From an uncultured Comamonadaceae bacterium (GTDB taxonomy: Bacteria; Pseudomonadota; Gammaproteobacteria; Burkholderiales; Burkholderiaceae), in assembly GCA_946482595.1 (NCBI GenBank), contig CAMLSD010000183.1, forward strand, positions 1 through 5,610: a stretch of DNA of 5,610 nucleotides, in the 5' to 3' direction. Below, piece after piece: positions 1 to 5,610 of this stretch. The translations under genes and the position numbers were made by a program. The notes below the pieces were generated by a model, which did not search any database, was not told where the DNA came from, and saw nothing but the letters and a program-made list of their open reading frames with translations. Every line of letters starts with the position of its first letter. Position 1 is the stretch's first letter.

Positions 1-762
1 CGCCACCGCATCACCGGCATCCGCACGGTGGAAGACGCGCAGTTCGTGTTCGTCGACACGCCAGGGTTCCAGACGAGGCACGGCAACGCACTGAACCGCA
101 CGCTCAATCGCACCGTCCGTTCCTCGGTGGCCGATGTCGACGTGGTGCTGTTCGTGGTCGAGGCCGGACGCTACGGCATGGACGATGCCAAGGTGCTGGC
201 GCTGGTGCCTGAGGGCAAGCCGGTGGTCCTGGTGGCCAACAAGCTCGACAAGGTGGTGCGCCGGGCTGAACTCGCGCCGTGGCTGAAGGGCATGCAGGAG
301 CGTCACCCGTTCGTCGAGTTCGTGCCGCTGACGGCCAAGCGCCAGGACGACGTCGACCGGCTGCTGAAGATCGTGCGGCCCTACCTGCCAGAGCAGGCCT
401 GGTGGTACGAGGAAGATGCGCTCACCGACCGCAGCGACCGCTTCCTGGCCAGCGAGATCGTCCGGGAAAAGCTGTTCCGGCTGACGGGCGACGAACTGCC
501 CTACACCTCGACGGTGGTGATCGACCGCTTCGAGGAGGAGGGGCGGCTGCGCCGCATTGCCGCGACCATCATCGTCGAGCGCGATGCGCACAAGGGCATG
601 ATCATCGGCGACGGCGGCGAGCGCCTCAAGCGCATCGGCAGCGAAGCCCGCCAGGAGCTCGAGAAGCTGATGGATGCCAAGGTCTTCCTCGAGCTGTGGG
701 TCAAGGTGCGTTCGGGCTGGGCCGACGACGAGGAGCGCCTGCGCTCCTATGGCTACGAGTAA
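1..762 (+). CDS. era: GTPase Era, C-terminal ~253 residues (5' end outside window)
   Basis: Era is an essential Ras-like GTPase with a C-terminal KH domain; it binds the 3' end of 16S rRNA and acts in 30S subunit maturation. The frame is open from base 1 (RHRITGI..., just after the switch I/G2 region), so roughly 45 N-terminal residues with the P-loop are missing from the window. A GTG at base 28 is internal, not a start. Visible motifs, numbered from base 1: G3 DTPG at 19-22, G4 NKLD at 80-83, G5-like TAK at about 111-113. The KH domain follows, with its GxxG loop as GDGG at 203-206, and the C-terminus [28 protein letters not shown] ending is highly typical of Era. The visible part plus the missing part gives about 298 residues, the normal family size. 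It heads the operon seen here (rnc usually lies upstream) and its last 14 bp overlap recO. All visible motifs are intact; confidence is very high. Confidence 0.98.
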   Translation, partial: RHRITGIRTVEDAQFVFVDTPGFQTRHGNALNRTLNRTVRSSVADVDVVLFVVEAGRYGMDDAKVLALVPEGKPVVLVANKLDKVVRRAELAPWLKGMQERHPFVEFVPLTAKRQDDVDRLLKIVRPYLPEQAWWYEEDALTDRSDRFLASEIVREKLFRLTGDELPYTSTVVIDRFEEEGRLRRIAATIIVERDAHKGMIIGDGGERLKRIGSEARQELEKLMDAKVFLELWVKVRSGWADDEERLRSYGYE

Positions 763-1537
763 GTCCGGCGGGGTGCGCCGGCACACGCATCGTGTGACCG
801 GTGAGCCGGCCTATGTGCTTCACCACTATGACTGGAGCGAGTCCAGTCTCATCCTCGACCTCTTCACGCGAGAGCACGGCCGTGTGGCCGTGGTCGCGAA
901 GGGCGCCAAGCGACCCTATTCGCAACTGCGATCCGTGCTGCTGCCGTTCCAGCGCCTGATCGTGGGCTACAGCAGCCGCGACGAAGAGGGCGCCGAGGTG
1001 CACACGCTCAAGGGGGCCGAGTGGGCCGGCGGGCTGGCCATGCTCACCGGGGCGGCGTTGTTCACCGGGTTCTACCTCAATGAACTGCTGATGCGCCTGC
1101 TGGCCCGTGCCGATGCCCATCCGCAGCTGTTCGACGCCTATGCACGGACCCTGCCCGAGCTCGGTCGCAACGATGAAACGCGGGTGCAGGCGGCCCTGCG
1201 CGCCTTTGAACTCACGCTGCTGAACGAAATGGGCGTGCTGCCCGAACTGCACCTCGTCACCGCCACGCAGTCGGACGTCGATGCCGGTCGGCACTACCAG
1301 CTGCACGGCGATTCAGGCGTGGTGGAGGCGACGCCGCAGTCGATTGCCGCGGTCCGGGGTTCGGTCATGCAGGCGCTGCAGTCGGCGCTCGAGTCCGACC
1401 AGCTCGAGGCCCTGCAGGCTGCCTGCGGCGAGGCCCTGCCCGAACTCAAGGGCGCGCTGCGCCCGCTGCTTCACTATCATCTGGGCTCGCCTGTCCTGCG
1501 CACGCGCCAACTCATGATGGAACTGCCGCACAAATGA
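749..1537 (+). CDS. recO: DNA repair protein RecO
   Basis: RecO works with RecR (and RecF) to displace SSB and load RecA on single-stranded gaps in the RecFOR recombinational repair pathway. The 262-residue product has the N-terminal OB-fold typical of the family, from about residue 19 ([20 protein letters not shown], then [17 protein letters not shown] and the LLPFQRL strand), followed by the helical C-terminal domain ([22 protein letters not shown]). Length fits the proteobacterial family. The ATG at 749 was chosen because it precedes the OB-fold by a short tail and has AGGAG at 731-735, although 13 nt is a rather long spacing; the frame is also open upstream inside era, and GTG at 773 is a possible alternative. 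Only one cysteine is present (near residue 227), so the four-Cys zinc site of some RecO proteins is absent, as in E. coli. It overlaps era by 14 bp and pdxJ by 4 bp, implying coupled translation. Confidence 0.95.
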   Translation: MATSKSGGVRRHTHRVTGEPAYVLHHYDWSESSLILDLFTREHGRVAVVAKGAKRPYSQLRSVLLPFQRLIVGYSSRDEEGAEVHTLKGAEWAGGLAMLTGAALFTGFYLNELLMRLLARADAHPQLFDAYARTLPELGRNDETRVQAALRAFELTLLNEMGVLPELHLVTATQSDVDAGRHYQLHGDSGVVEATPQSIAAVRGSVMQALQSALESDQLEALQAACGEALPELKGALRPLLHYHLGSPVLRTRQLMMELPHK

Positions 1538-2328
1538 TCTTCGCACCTCCGAACGACACCCCGCTGCTGGGTGTCAACATCGATCACGTGGCCACGCTGC
1601 GCAATGCGCGGGGCGGGCGCTTCCCCGATCCGGTTGCCGCAGCCGAACTGGCCGTGCAGGCCGGCGCGGACATCATCACCTTTCACCTGCGCGAAGACCG
1701 TCGCCACATCCGCGATGAAGACGTGGTGCGGCTGAAGGCGGCGATCCAGGTGCCCCTGAACTTCGAGGCCGCCGTCACCGACGAGATGCTCGCCCTGATC
1801 GAGCGCACACGCCCGGAGCATGTATGCCTGGTGCCTGAGCGCCGTCAGGAAGTCACCACCGAAGGGGGCCTGGACGTGGCCGGCAACTTCGACCGGGTCC
1901 GTGAAGCCTGTGGCCGCCTGGCCGCGGCGGGCTGCCGAGTCTCGCTGTTCATCGGTGCTGACCCGGCCCAGATCGAGGCGAGCGCGCGTGCCGGGGCCCC
2001 ATGCATCGAACTGCACACAGGGGCGTATGCCAATGCCTGGTGGGGCCAGGATGGCGCTGCCATGGCCCACGAGATCGAACGCCTGCGCGAAGGGCTGCGT
2101 GTGGGGCGTTCACTCGGCCTGCAGACCAATGCCGGCCACGGGCTCGCCGTGTGGGACCGGCCCCCGCCTCACCCCGGGCCGAGCAGCACCGCGGCGATCG
2201 CCGCCCTGCCGGAAGTGAGCGAGCTTCACATCGGTCATGCGCTGATCGGCCATGCTGTATTTGTCGGGCTGCGCCAGGCGATTGCCGACTTCAAGACCGA
2301 GGCCCTGCTGGCCCGGCGTGCCGCGTGA
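1534..2328 (+). CDS. pdxJ: Pyridoxine 5'-phosphate synthase PdxJ
   Basis: PdxJ condenses 1-deoxy-D-xylulose 5-phosphate with 3-amino-2-oxopropyl phosphate to give pyridoxine 5'-phosphate, the ring-closing step of the DXP-dependent vitamin B6 pathway; it is a cytosolic TIM-barrel enzyme. The 264-residue product carries the family signatures in order: [14 protein letters not shown] (14-27), HLREDRRHI (51-59), NFEAA (76-80, with the conserved Glu78), [12 protein letters not shown] (101-112), IELHTGAYA (158-166, Glu159), NAGHGL (199-204, His202) and [16 protein letters not shown] (230-245). The start ATG overlaps the recO stop as ATGA; there is no strong Shine-Dalgarno (only a weak GATGGA 12 nt upstream), so translation is probably coupled. 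It is somewhat longer than E. coli PdxJ as I recall it. Part of the excess is a proline-rich stretch ([12 protein letters not shown], 208-219) in the loop after the catalytic AGHGL. The catalytic motifs are intact. Confidence 0.98.
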   Translation: MIFAPPNDTPLLGVNIDHVATLRNARGGRFPDPVAAAELAVQAGADIITFHLREDRRHIRDEDVVRLKAAIQVPLNFEAAVTDEMLALIERTRPEHVCLVPERRQEVTTEGGLDVAGNFDRVREACGRLAAAGCRVSLFIGADPAQIEASARAGAPCIELHTGAYANAWWGQDGAAMAHEIERLREGLRVGRSLGLQTNAGHGLAVWDRPPPHPGPSSTAAIAALPEVSELHIGHALIGHAVFVGLRQAIADFKTEALLARRAA

Positions 2329-2720
2329 TCTACGGCATCGGGACCGACATTTGCGATGTGCGTCGCATCGACGCCGCGCTCGGCCGTCATGGTGAACGAT
2401 TTGCGCTGAAGGTGCTCGGGCCGCACGAGATCGAGGTATTCCGGGCCCGCATGGCCAAGGTGCGTGCGCGGGGTGTGAGCTACCTGGCCACCCGTTTCTC
2501 GGCCAAGGAGGCCTTCTCCAAGGCCATCGGTCTGGGCATGCGCATGCCCATGACCTGGCGTGCCTGCGAGATCGTCAAGGCGCCCAGCGGCAAGCCTGAG
2601 ATCCGCCTGCACGGCGAGCTGGCCGCCTGGTGTGCCGAACGCGGGCTGAGTGCGCATGTGAGCGTGACCGACGAAACCGACTATGCCGCCAGCTTTGTGG
2701 TGGTGGAAACCAAGGACTGA
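2325..2720 (+). CDS. acpS: Holo-[acyl-carrier-protein] synthase AcpS
   Basis: AcpS transfers the 4'-phosphopantetheine arm of CoA to the conserved serine of apo-ACP, activating it for fatty-acid synthesis; it is a small cytosolic homotrimer needing Mg2+. The 131-residue product begins [15 protein letters not shown], with the metal-binding Asp8 in GTDI, and has the second signature [13 protein letters not shown] with Lys61-Glu62. The C-terminal [16 protein letters not shown] strand is also typical. The start is GTG at 2325, chosen because it places GIGTD at the usual N-terminal position and overlaps the pdxJ stop as GTGA. There is no convincing Shine-Dalgarno, so termination-reinitiation from pdxJ is likely. 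Adjacency to pdxJ is conserved in many proteobacteria. The reading frame continues open upstream, but that part is the antiparallel shadow of pdxJ and has no family similarity. Size is normal for the family. Confidence 0.97.
   Translation: MIYGIGTDICDVRRIDAALGRHGERFALKVLGPHEIEVFRARMAKVRARGVSYLATRFSAKEAFSKAIGLGMRMPMTWRACEIVKAPSGKPEIRLHGELAAWCAERGLSAHVSVTDETDYAASFVVVETKD
2712..2716 (+). promoter_or_regulatory. Shine-Dalgarno of nagZ
   Basis: AAGGA sits 7 nt before the ATG at 2724, inside the last codons of acpS. It is the only junction in this operon with a well-spaced ribosome-binding site and no gene overlap. It fixes the nagZ start, which otherwise looks slightly extended compared with the shorter E. 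coli N-terminus. Confidence 0.7.
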
Positions 2721-2723
2721 CCC

Positions 2724-3803
2724 ATGCCTCACGCTACTTCCGGCGCGCCGCTTCATGCCGAGCACGCACCCGTCGTGATCGATATCGCCGGCACGGCACT
2801 GTCGGATGCCGATCGACGCCGCCTGCAGCATCCGCTGACCGGCGGGCTGATCCTGTTCGCACGCAACTGGGAAGATCGCCGCCAGCTCACGGCACTGACC
2901 AGCGAGATCCGTGCGCTGCGTCCGGACGTGCTGATCTGTGTCGACCATGAAGGCGGGCGCGTGCAGCGCTTCCGCACGGATGGTTTCACGCACCTGCCGC
3001 CCATGCGCGTGCTGGGTGAGTTGTGGATGCAGGACGCCCTGCGGGCCACCGATGCGGCGACGGCATGCGGGTATGTGCTTGCCGCCGAGTTGCGCGCATG
3101 CGGCGTGGACTTCAGTTTCACGCCCGTGCTCGATCTCGACCATGGTCCGAGCGGTGTCATCGGCGATCGTGCCTTCCATCGCGACGCCCGCGTGGCCACA
3201 TTGCTGGCCAAGAGCCTGATGCACGGGCTGCTGCTGGCCGGCATGCACAACTGCGGCAAGCATTTTCCCGGTCACGGCTATGTGGCGGCCGACTCGCACG
3301 TGGACGTGCCGGTCGACAAGCGCTCCCTGAAGGCCATCCTTGCCGACGACGCGCTGCCCTACGGCTGGCTGAGCACGTCATTGTCGGCCGTGATGCCCGC
3401 GCACGTGATCTATCCCAAGGTCGACGCCGCACCGGCCGGTTTCTCGGCACGCTGGCTGCAGGACATCCTGCGGGGACGTCTGGGGTTCACCGGGGCGGTT
3501 TTCAGCGACGACCTCAGCATGAAGGGCGCCACCGTGATGGGTGACGCCGTGCAGGGCGCGGTGAAGGCGCTCAATGCCGGCTGCGATCTGGTGCTCCTGT
3601 GCAATCAGTCGCTGGTCGAAGCAGGCCGACCACTCGACGAACTGCTCGATGGCCTGCAGGCGGCACGCCAGCGCGGCGAGTGGCAGCCCAGCCCCGACAG
3701 CGAATCCCGTCGGCTCGACCTGCTGCCGCAGACAGCCCCCATGCCGTGGGACGACCTGATGCACCACGCGCCTTACGTTCAGGCGCTGGCCCGGGTGCCC
3801 TGA
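2724..3803 (+). CDS. nagZ: Beta-N-acetylhexosaminidase NagZ (GH3)
   Basis: NagZ is a cytosolic glycoside hydrolase family 3 enzyme that removes GlcNAc from GlcNAc-1,6-anhydroMurNAc(-peptides) during peptidoglycan recycling; its products also act as inducers of AmpC beta-lactamase in species that have that circuit. The 359-residue single-domain product shows the family order: VVIDIAGTALSDADRRRL (17-34), GGLILFARN (40-48), VDHEGGRVQRF (73-83), FTPVLDLDHGPSGVIGDRAF (132-151), KHFPGHG (179-185), the acid/base Asp190-Ser-His192 dyad on the mobile loop, and FSDDLSM (260-266) with the presumed nucleophile Asp262. There is no signal peptide, in keeping with a cytosolic location. The first ~15 residues (MPHATSGAPLHAEHA) are a non-conserved extension. 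In the GH3 active-site signature an Arg (252) stands where Glu is usual (R-x-E); all catalytic residues are present. It lies 3 bp after acpS, last in the operon, and is convergent with the - strand gene. Confidence 0.97.
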   Translation: MPHATSGAPLHAEHAPVVIDIAGTALSDADRRRLQHPLTGGLILFARNWEDRRQLTALTSEIRALRPDVLICVDHEGGRVQRFRTDGFTHLPPMRVLGELWMQDALRATDAATACGYVLAAELRACGVDFSFTPVLDLDHGPSGVIGDRAFHRDARVATLLAKSLMHGLLLAGMHNCGKHFPGHGYVAADSHVDVPVDKRSLKAILADDALPYGWLSTSLSAVMPAHVIYPKVDAAPAGFSARWLQDILRGRLGFTGAVFSDDLSMKGATVMGDAVQGAVKALNAGCDLVLLCNQSLVEAGRPLDELLDGLQAARQRGEWQPSPDSESRRLDLLPQTAPMPWDDLMHHAPYVQALARVP

Positions 3804-3910
3804 ACGATCGCCCGACGGCGTGTGCAGCGTGGCGCTGCTGCAGCGAGCGTTGCCAGAAGACGCCGCTGTCCAGCCCGACCAGGGCGAGGCGCGTCGCGCA
3901 GGAAGCAGGC

Positions 3911-3950
3911 GAGGCGAGGGGAGGCGAGGGGAGGCGAGGGGAGGCGAGGG
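3911..3950. repeat. 4 x 10-bp perfect G-rich tandem repeat (G-quadruplex candidate)
   Basis: Four identical head-to-tail copies of GAGGCGAGGG occupy these 40 bases, followed by GG. Across the joins this makes four G-runs (3918-3921, 3928-3931, 3938-3941, 3948-3952), each separated by the same 6-nt loop AGGCGA, which matches the general pattern for an intramolecular G-quadruplex on the + strand. The array starts 108 nt after the nagZ stop, so a nagZ read-through transcript would carry the G-rich strand. The sequence just before it (AAGCAGGC) resembles a degenerate partial unit. A 10-bp unit is not a multiple of three, which argues against the array lying in a maintained reading frame. Confidence 0.95.
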
Positions 3951-3981
3951 GGCCTGAGGCCATGCACTCCCTGCATTCATG

Positions 3982-3999
3982 CCGGTGGTTGATGTCCTT
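3982..3999. repeat. Imperfect direct repeat, copy 1
   Basis: CCGGTGGTTGATGTCCTT here matches CCGGTGGCTCGATGTCCTT at 4155-4173, with one substitution and one 1-base indel, about 173 bp apart. The match is short and could be chance in GC-rich DNA, but 16 or more aligned identical bases in a 368-bp spacer is worth recording. Confidence 0.6.
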
Positions 4000-4154
4000 G
4001 ACGGGCCGGTGGCCGGGATCGGGTTGCGGCCCTGCACCAGCAGCCCCTGGATCAAGGTCTGGCCGCTCGGCGGCGGCACGCCAGCCTCAGCGGATCGAGC
4101 CATGGCCCATCAGCATCAGGGCGGCCTGGCTGCCTGTCCGCCACGGCACGGGTC

Positions 4155-4173
4155 CCGGTGGCTCGATGTCCTT
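4155..4173. repeat. Imperfect direct repeat, copy 2, touching the beta-helix gene stop
   Basis: This is the partner of the copy at 3982-3999. Its last two bases (4172-4173) lie within the TAA stop of the - strand beta-helix gene, so on that strand the repeat begins at the stop codon and runs into the 3' flank. It may mark a small duplication at the gene end. Confidence 0.6.
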
Positions 4174-5610
4174 ACTGTACGAAGTAGGGGCCGTTCCAGT
4201 CGGCCGGGAGCAACTGGTATGAGTTGTTGAACTGATTGATGTTGGGTGTGCCACCGTCCGCACGGGTGTTGCCACGTGTGGTCATGCGCCGACCCATCAT
4301 GATGAACTCCGTGTTCGTGTTGGGGCCGCGGAAGAAGATGTTGTTCTCCAGCACGACGTCCTCCAGGCCCTGCGCACTCTGCGCACCATTGTTCTCGGGA
4401 CTGGCACCACCGGTGAACGAGTTGTTGTCGGTGGTATCGCCCATGCGGTTGTTGGCGATCACGACCTGGCGTGTGGCCCAGGAGTCCCCGGAGATGGCGT
4501 AGTTGTCGTGGTATGCACCGAGGCCGCCCGAGTGCAGCTTGAGCGCCACGCGGATGCCGTCCGAAGAGCGGCCGCGCAGCGCGTTGTGGGCAATGAATCC
4601 CTTGTGCATGGCGTAGATGCGCACGGTGTGCTGCTGGGCTGTGCCCATGTCGTTGCCCATGATGACGAAGCGCGAGCCCACGCCGATCATGTTGACGAGC
4701 GGGTTGGCTGTGCTGCCGTGGGCACGGTTCTCGACCACGAAGATCTCGCGCGGCTGATGGTACTGGTCACGCGGGAGCGAGTGATGCTGCGCGATGTAGG
4801 CCAGCGCACCGTCCAGATTGATCTGCGCGGTCAGGCCAGCGCCCTGAGTGCCAAGGTCGTTGCGGTAGAACAGCAGCCGTGAGGCGGTGGCGTACAACTC
4901 GATACCGCCGGCGATCGAGAGATCGGATACCGAGATGTCGCTGGGGAAGGCGGACGAATTCGGTTGGATGGTGCCGATGCCCACCCTGGCGACGGTCGGT
5001 TTGGCGGCACCCGAGCCAAAGGCGCCGATCTGCACATTGCTGGCACCGTGGGGAATGTGGATGGCGCCGAAGCTCTCGCCGCGACGCAGCAACACCCGGC
5101 GACCGCTGTAGGACGCGCTGTCGGGCAACGCGTTCTGCTGCGCGGCGCCAGCGGGGCAGCCGGCGAAAAGGCCGCTGGTGGAAACGCACACCGTACGCGT
5201 GCCGGCATAGGTGCTGTCCGGGTCCTGCACGGTGATGTTCAACGTGGTCTCGGACACGCCCCCCGAGTGGTCTCGCGCACGCACACGCACGGTGTAGGTG
5301 CCCGGGAGGTCATACACGTGGGCGGCGATGGGCCCGCCGGTCTGGGTGTTCCTGCTCAGGCCGGAAATGGGCCAGGTCTGGCCGCGCGCGTCACCGAAGT
5401 CGAACTCGTAGCGCACATGGTGGAAGGGGTGGGCGCCGTTCGCGCTCGAGATGGTGGTGCCGGTGGCATCGAAGTGAACAGCCAGCGGTGCCGGGCCGAT
5501 GATCCGGCTGGCGGCCAGGCGGGCCTGCACCGAACCCGAGACGGGGCCAGTGGATTCATCGGGGGCTGGAGCTGGCGCAGGCGCAGGTGCAGGTGCAGGT
5601 GCAGGTGCAG
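4172..5610 (-). CDS. PKD domain and parallel beta-helix protein, probably secreted (N-terminus outside window)
   Basis: The frame is open to the window edge; GTG at 5528-5530 is internal, since coding-type sequence continues upstream. Numbering from the first full codon (478 residues seen): 1-16 is (Ala-Pro)8, a flexible linker of the kind found after signal peptides or lipoprotein anchors. Then comes a short DESTGPVSGS spacer and a PKD-type Ig-like domain at about 35-128 (PAPLAVHFDATGT, YEFDFGD, HVYDLPGTYTVRVRARD). Cys141 and Cys151 in VCVSTSGLFAGCPAG may form a disulfide. GRRVLLRRGESFGAI opens a right-handed parallel beta-helix with repeated rungs ending in Asn: VIMGND (315-320), FIAHN (338-342), VVIANN (382-387), VVLENN (418-423), TTRGN (443-447). 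The C-terminus is complete (NGPYFVQ). Such architectures are known in exported carbohydrate-binding or -cleaving proteins; no catalytic signature is visible, so substrate and activity are unknown. The gene is convergent with nagZ and functionally unrelated to it. Confidence 0.9.
   Translation of the reverse strand, partial: APAPAPAPAPAPAPAPDESTGPVSGSVQARLAASRIIGPAPLAVHFDATGTTISSANGAHPFHHVRYEFDFGDARGQTWPISGLSRNTQTGGPIAAHVYDLPGTYTVRVRARDHSGGVSETTLNITVQDPDSTYAGTRTVCVSTSGLFAGCPAGAAQQNALPDSASYSGRRVLLRRGESFGAIHIPHGASNVQIGAFGSGAAKPTVARVGIGTIQPNSSAFPSDISVSDLSIAGGIELYATASRLLFYRNDLGTQGAGLTAQINLDGALAYIAQHHSLPRDQYHQPREIFVVENRAHGSTANPLVNMIGVGSRFVIMGNDMGTAQQHTVRIYAMHKGFIAHNALRGRSSDGIRVALKLHSGGLGAYHDNYAISGDSWATRQVVIANNRMGDTTDNNSFTGGASPENNGAQSAQGLEDVVLENNIFFRGPNTNTEFIMMGRRMTTRGNTRADGGTPNINQFNNSYQLLPADWNGPYFVQ
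5575..5610. repeat. 6-bp tandem repeat encoding an Ala-Pro linker
   Basis: Six head-to-tail copies of G(C/T)GCAG are visible (two GCGCAG, then four identical GTGCAG) and the array runs off the window. On the - strand the units read as alternating Ala and Pro codons. The two AP pairs nearer the PKD domain use different codons and are no longer repetitive at the DNA level, so the identical units look like recent expansion. Because the unit is 6 bp, gain or loss of copies changes linker length without shifting the frame. Confidence 0.9.

Larger units (their letters stand above)
3804..4171. other. 368-bp convergent intergenic region, no confident gene
   Basis: This stretch separates the nagZ stop from the stop of the - strand beta-helix gene. 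It contains the 10-bp G-rich tandem repeat, an imperfect direct repeat of 18/19 bp, and several short palindromes: GCAGCG-tgg-CGCTGC at 3824-3838, GGCCTGAGGCC at 3951-3961, ATGCA-ctccc-TGCAT at 3962-3976, GCCAC...GTGGC at 4140-4162. None is followed by a T-tract on either strand, so no intrinsic terminator can be called. Parts of the - strand have coding-like third-position GC in changing frames, which may be a relic gene (see the separate low-confidence entry). No promoter, RNA gene or mobile-element end is recognisable. Confidence 0.7.
3804..4173 (-). pseudogene. Possible decayed or frameshifted gene remnant, unrecognised
   Basis: I do not recognise a family here. On the - strand, protein-like stretches with G/C at most third codon positions appear in succession: one at about 4173-4090 (ending QAALMLMGHGSIR and a stop at 4087-4089), one in a different frame at about 4086-4005 (contains GQTLIQGLLVQGRNPIPAT), then back in the first frame at about 4002-3804 (VKDINHRHECRECM, and after the tandem repeat RLALVGLDSGVFWQRSLQQ). 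Two frame switches and a stop would fit a degraded gene with indels. Against this, third-position GC shared by opposing frames in high-GC DNA produces the same picture, and the tandem repeat interrupts the reading. It is listed because this part is not the shadow of any called gene. It could equally be ordinary non-coding sequence. Confidence 0.2.

Noticed and set aside
28..30. GTG as an apparent start of a 244-residue Era-like ORF
   Set aside because: The nine codons before it (RHRITGIRT) are conserved Era sequence continuing from outside the window, so the gene is truncated by the edge and GTG encodes an internal Val.
674..748. N-terminal extension of recO to ATG 674
   Set aside because: The extra residues are an out-of-frame reading of the conserved era 3' end and lack any RecO similarity; ATG 749 gives the normal length.
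2235..3299. Long - strand ORF of 354 codons opposite acpS and nagZ
   Set aside because: It is antisense to two clearly conserved genes and has His/Gln/Arg-rich composition typical of high-GC shadow frames, with no recognisable domain.
3824..3845. Overlapping hairpins GCAGCG-tgg-CGCTGC and CGCTG-ctg-CAGCG just after nagZ, considered as a terminator
   Set aside because: Stems are only 5-6 bp, mutually exclusive, and no T-tract follows.
3911..3950. Tandem repeat considered as a CRISPR array or phage attachment site
   Set aside because: Units are 10 bp with no spacers, and there is no integrase, tRNA or cas gene nearby; it is a simple tandem repeat.
3378..4103. - strand ORF of 241 codons opposite the nagZ 3' half, reaching the intergenic region
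   Set aside because: Most is antisense shadow of nagZ. Only the intergenic part shows mild coding signal, which is recorded as a possible relic rather than a gene.
4140..4162. GCCAC...GTGGC inverted repeat just downstream of the beta-helix gene stop, considered as its terminator
   Set aside because: It has a 5-bp stem, a long loop and no T-run on the - strand; too weak to call.
3979..4230. + strand ORF of 83 codons in the intergenic region
   Set aside because: Its third codon positions coincide with those of an opposing - strand frame, so its GC bias is uninformative; it has no clear Shine-Dalgarno, runs into the beta-helix gene and resembles no known protein.

Overview
The window is high-GC bacterial DNA. 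It carries a tightly packed housekeeping operon on the + strand, era (5' end cut off)-recO-pdxJ-acpS-nagZ, and a convergent, partial secreted-protein gene on the - strand. The gene order era-recO-pdxJ-acpS is typical of Proteobacteria. With nagZ directly after acpS, the high GC and a RecO without a zinc-finger cysteine cluster, a betaproteobacterium (Rhodocyclales or Burkholderiales type) is the best guess. That placement is an inference from gene order and protein flavour, not from a search.

Layout. Bases 1-762 are the C-terminal ~253 residues of the ribosome-assembly GTPase Era. recO (749-1537) overlaps era by 14 bp, pdxJ (1534-2328) overlaps recO by 4 bp (ATGA), acpS (2325-2720) overlaps pdxJ by 4 bp (GTGA), and nagZ (2724-3803) follows after 3 bp behind a clear Shine-Dalgarno. 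Spacing this tight implies one transcript with translational coupling. The genes do not form one pathway: they cover 30S maturation (Era), recombinational repair (RecO), vitamin B6 synthesis (PdxJ), acyl-carrier-protein activation (AcpS) and peptidoglycan recycling (NagZ).

Bases 3804-4171 (368 bp) lie between two convergent genes and hold no gene I can call with confidence. They do contain a perfect 4 x 10-bp G-rich tandem repeat (a strong G-quadruplex candidate on the nagZ-sense strand), an 18/19-bp imperfect direct repeat, and stretches on the - strand with codon-like composition in switching frames that could be a decayed gene. I see no classical U-tract terminator for either gene.

Bases 4172-5610 (- strand) encode at least 478 residues of a protein whose N-terminus lies outside the window: an (Ala-Pro)n linker, a PKD-type Ig-like domain, then a right-handed parallel beta-helix with asparagine-containing rungs. 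It is probably exported or cell-surface attached and may bind or cleave a polysaccharide, but no specific enzyme family is recognisable. It looks like accessory content beside a conserved operon. I found no defence system, mobile element, CRISPR array, rRNA or tRNA.
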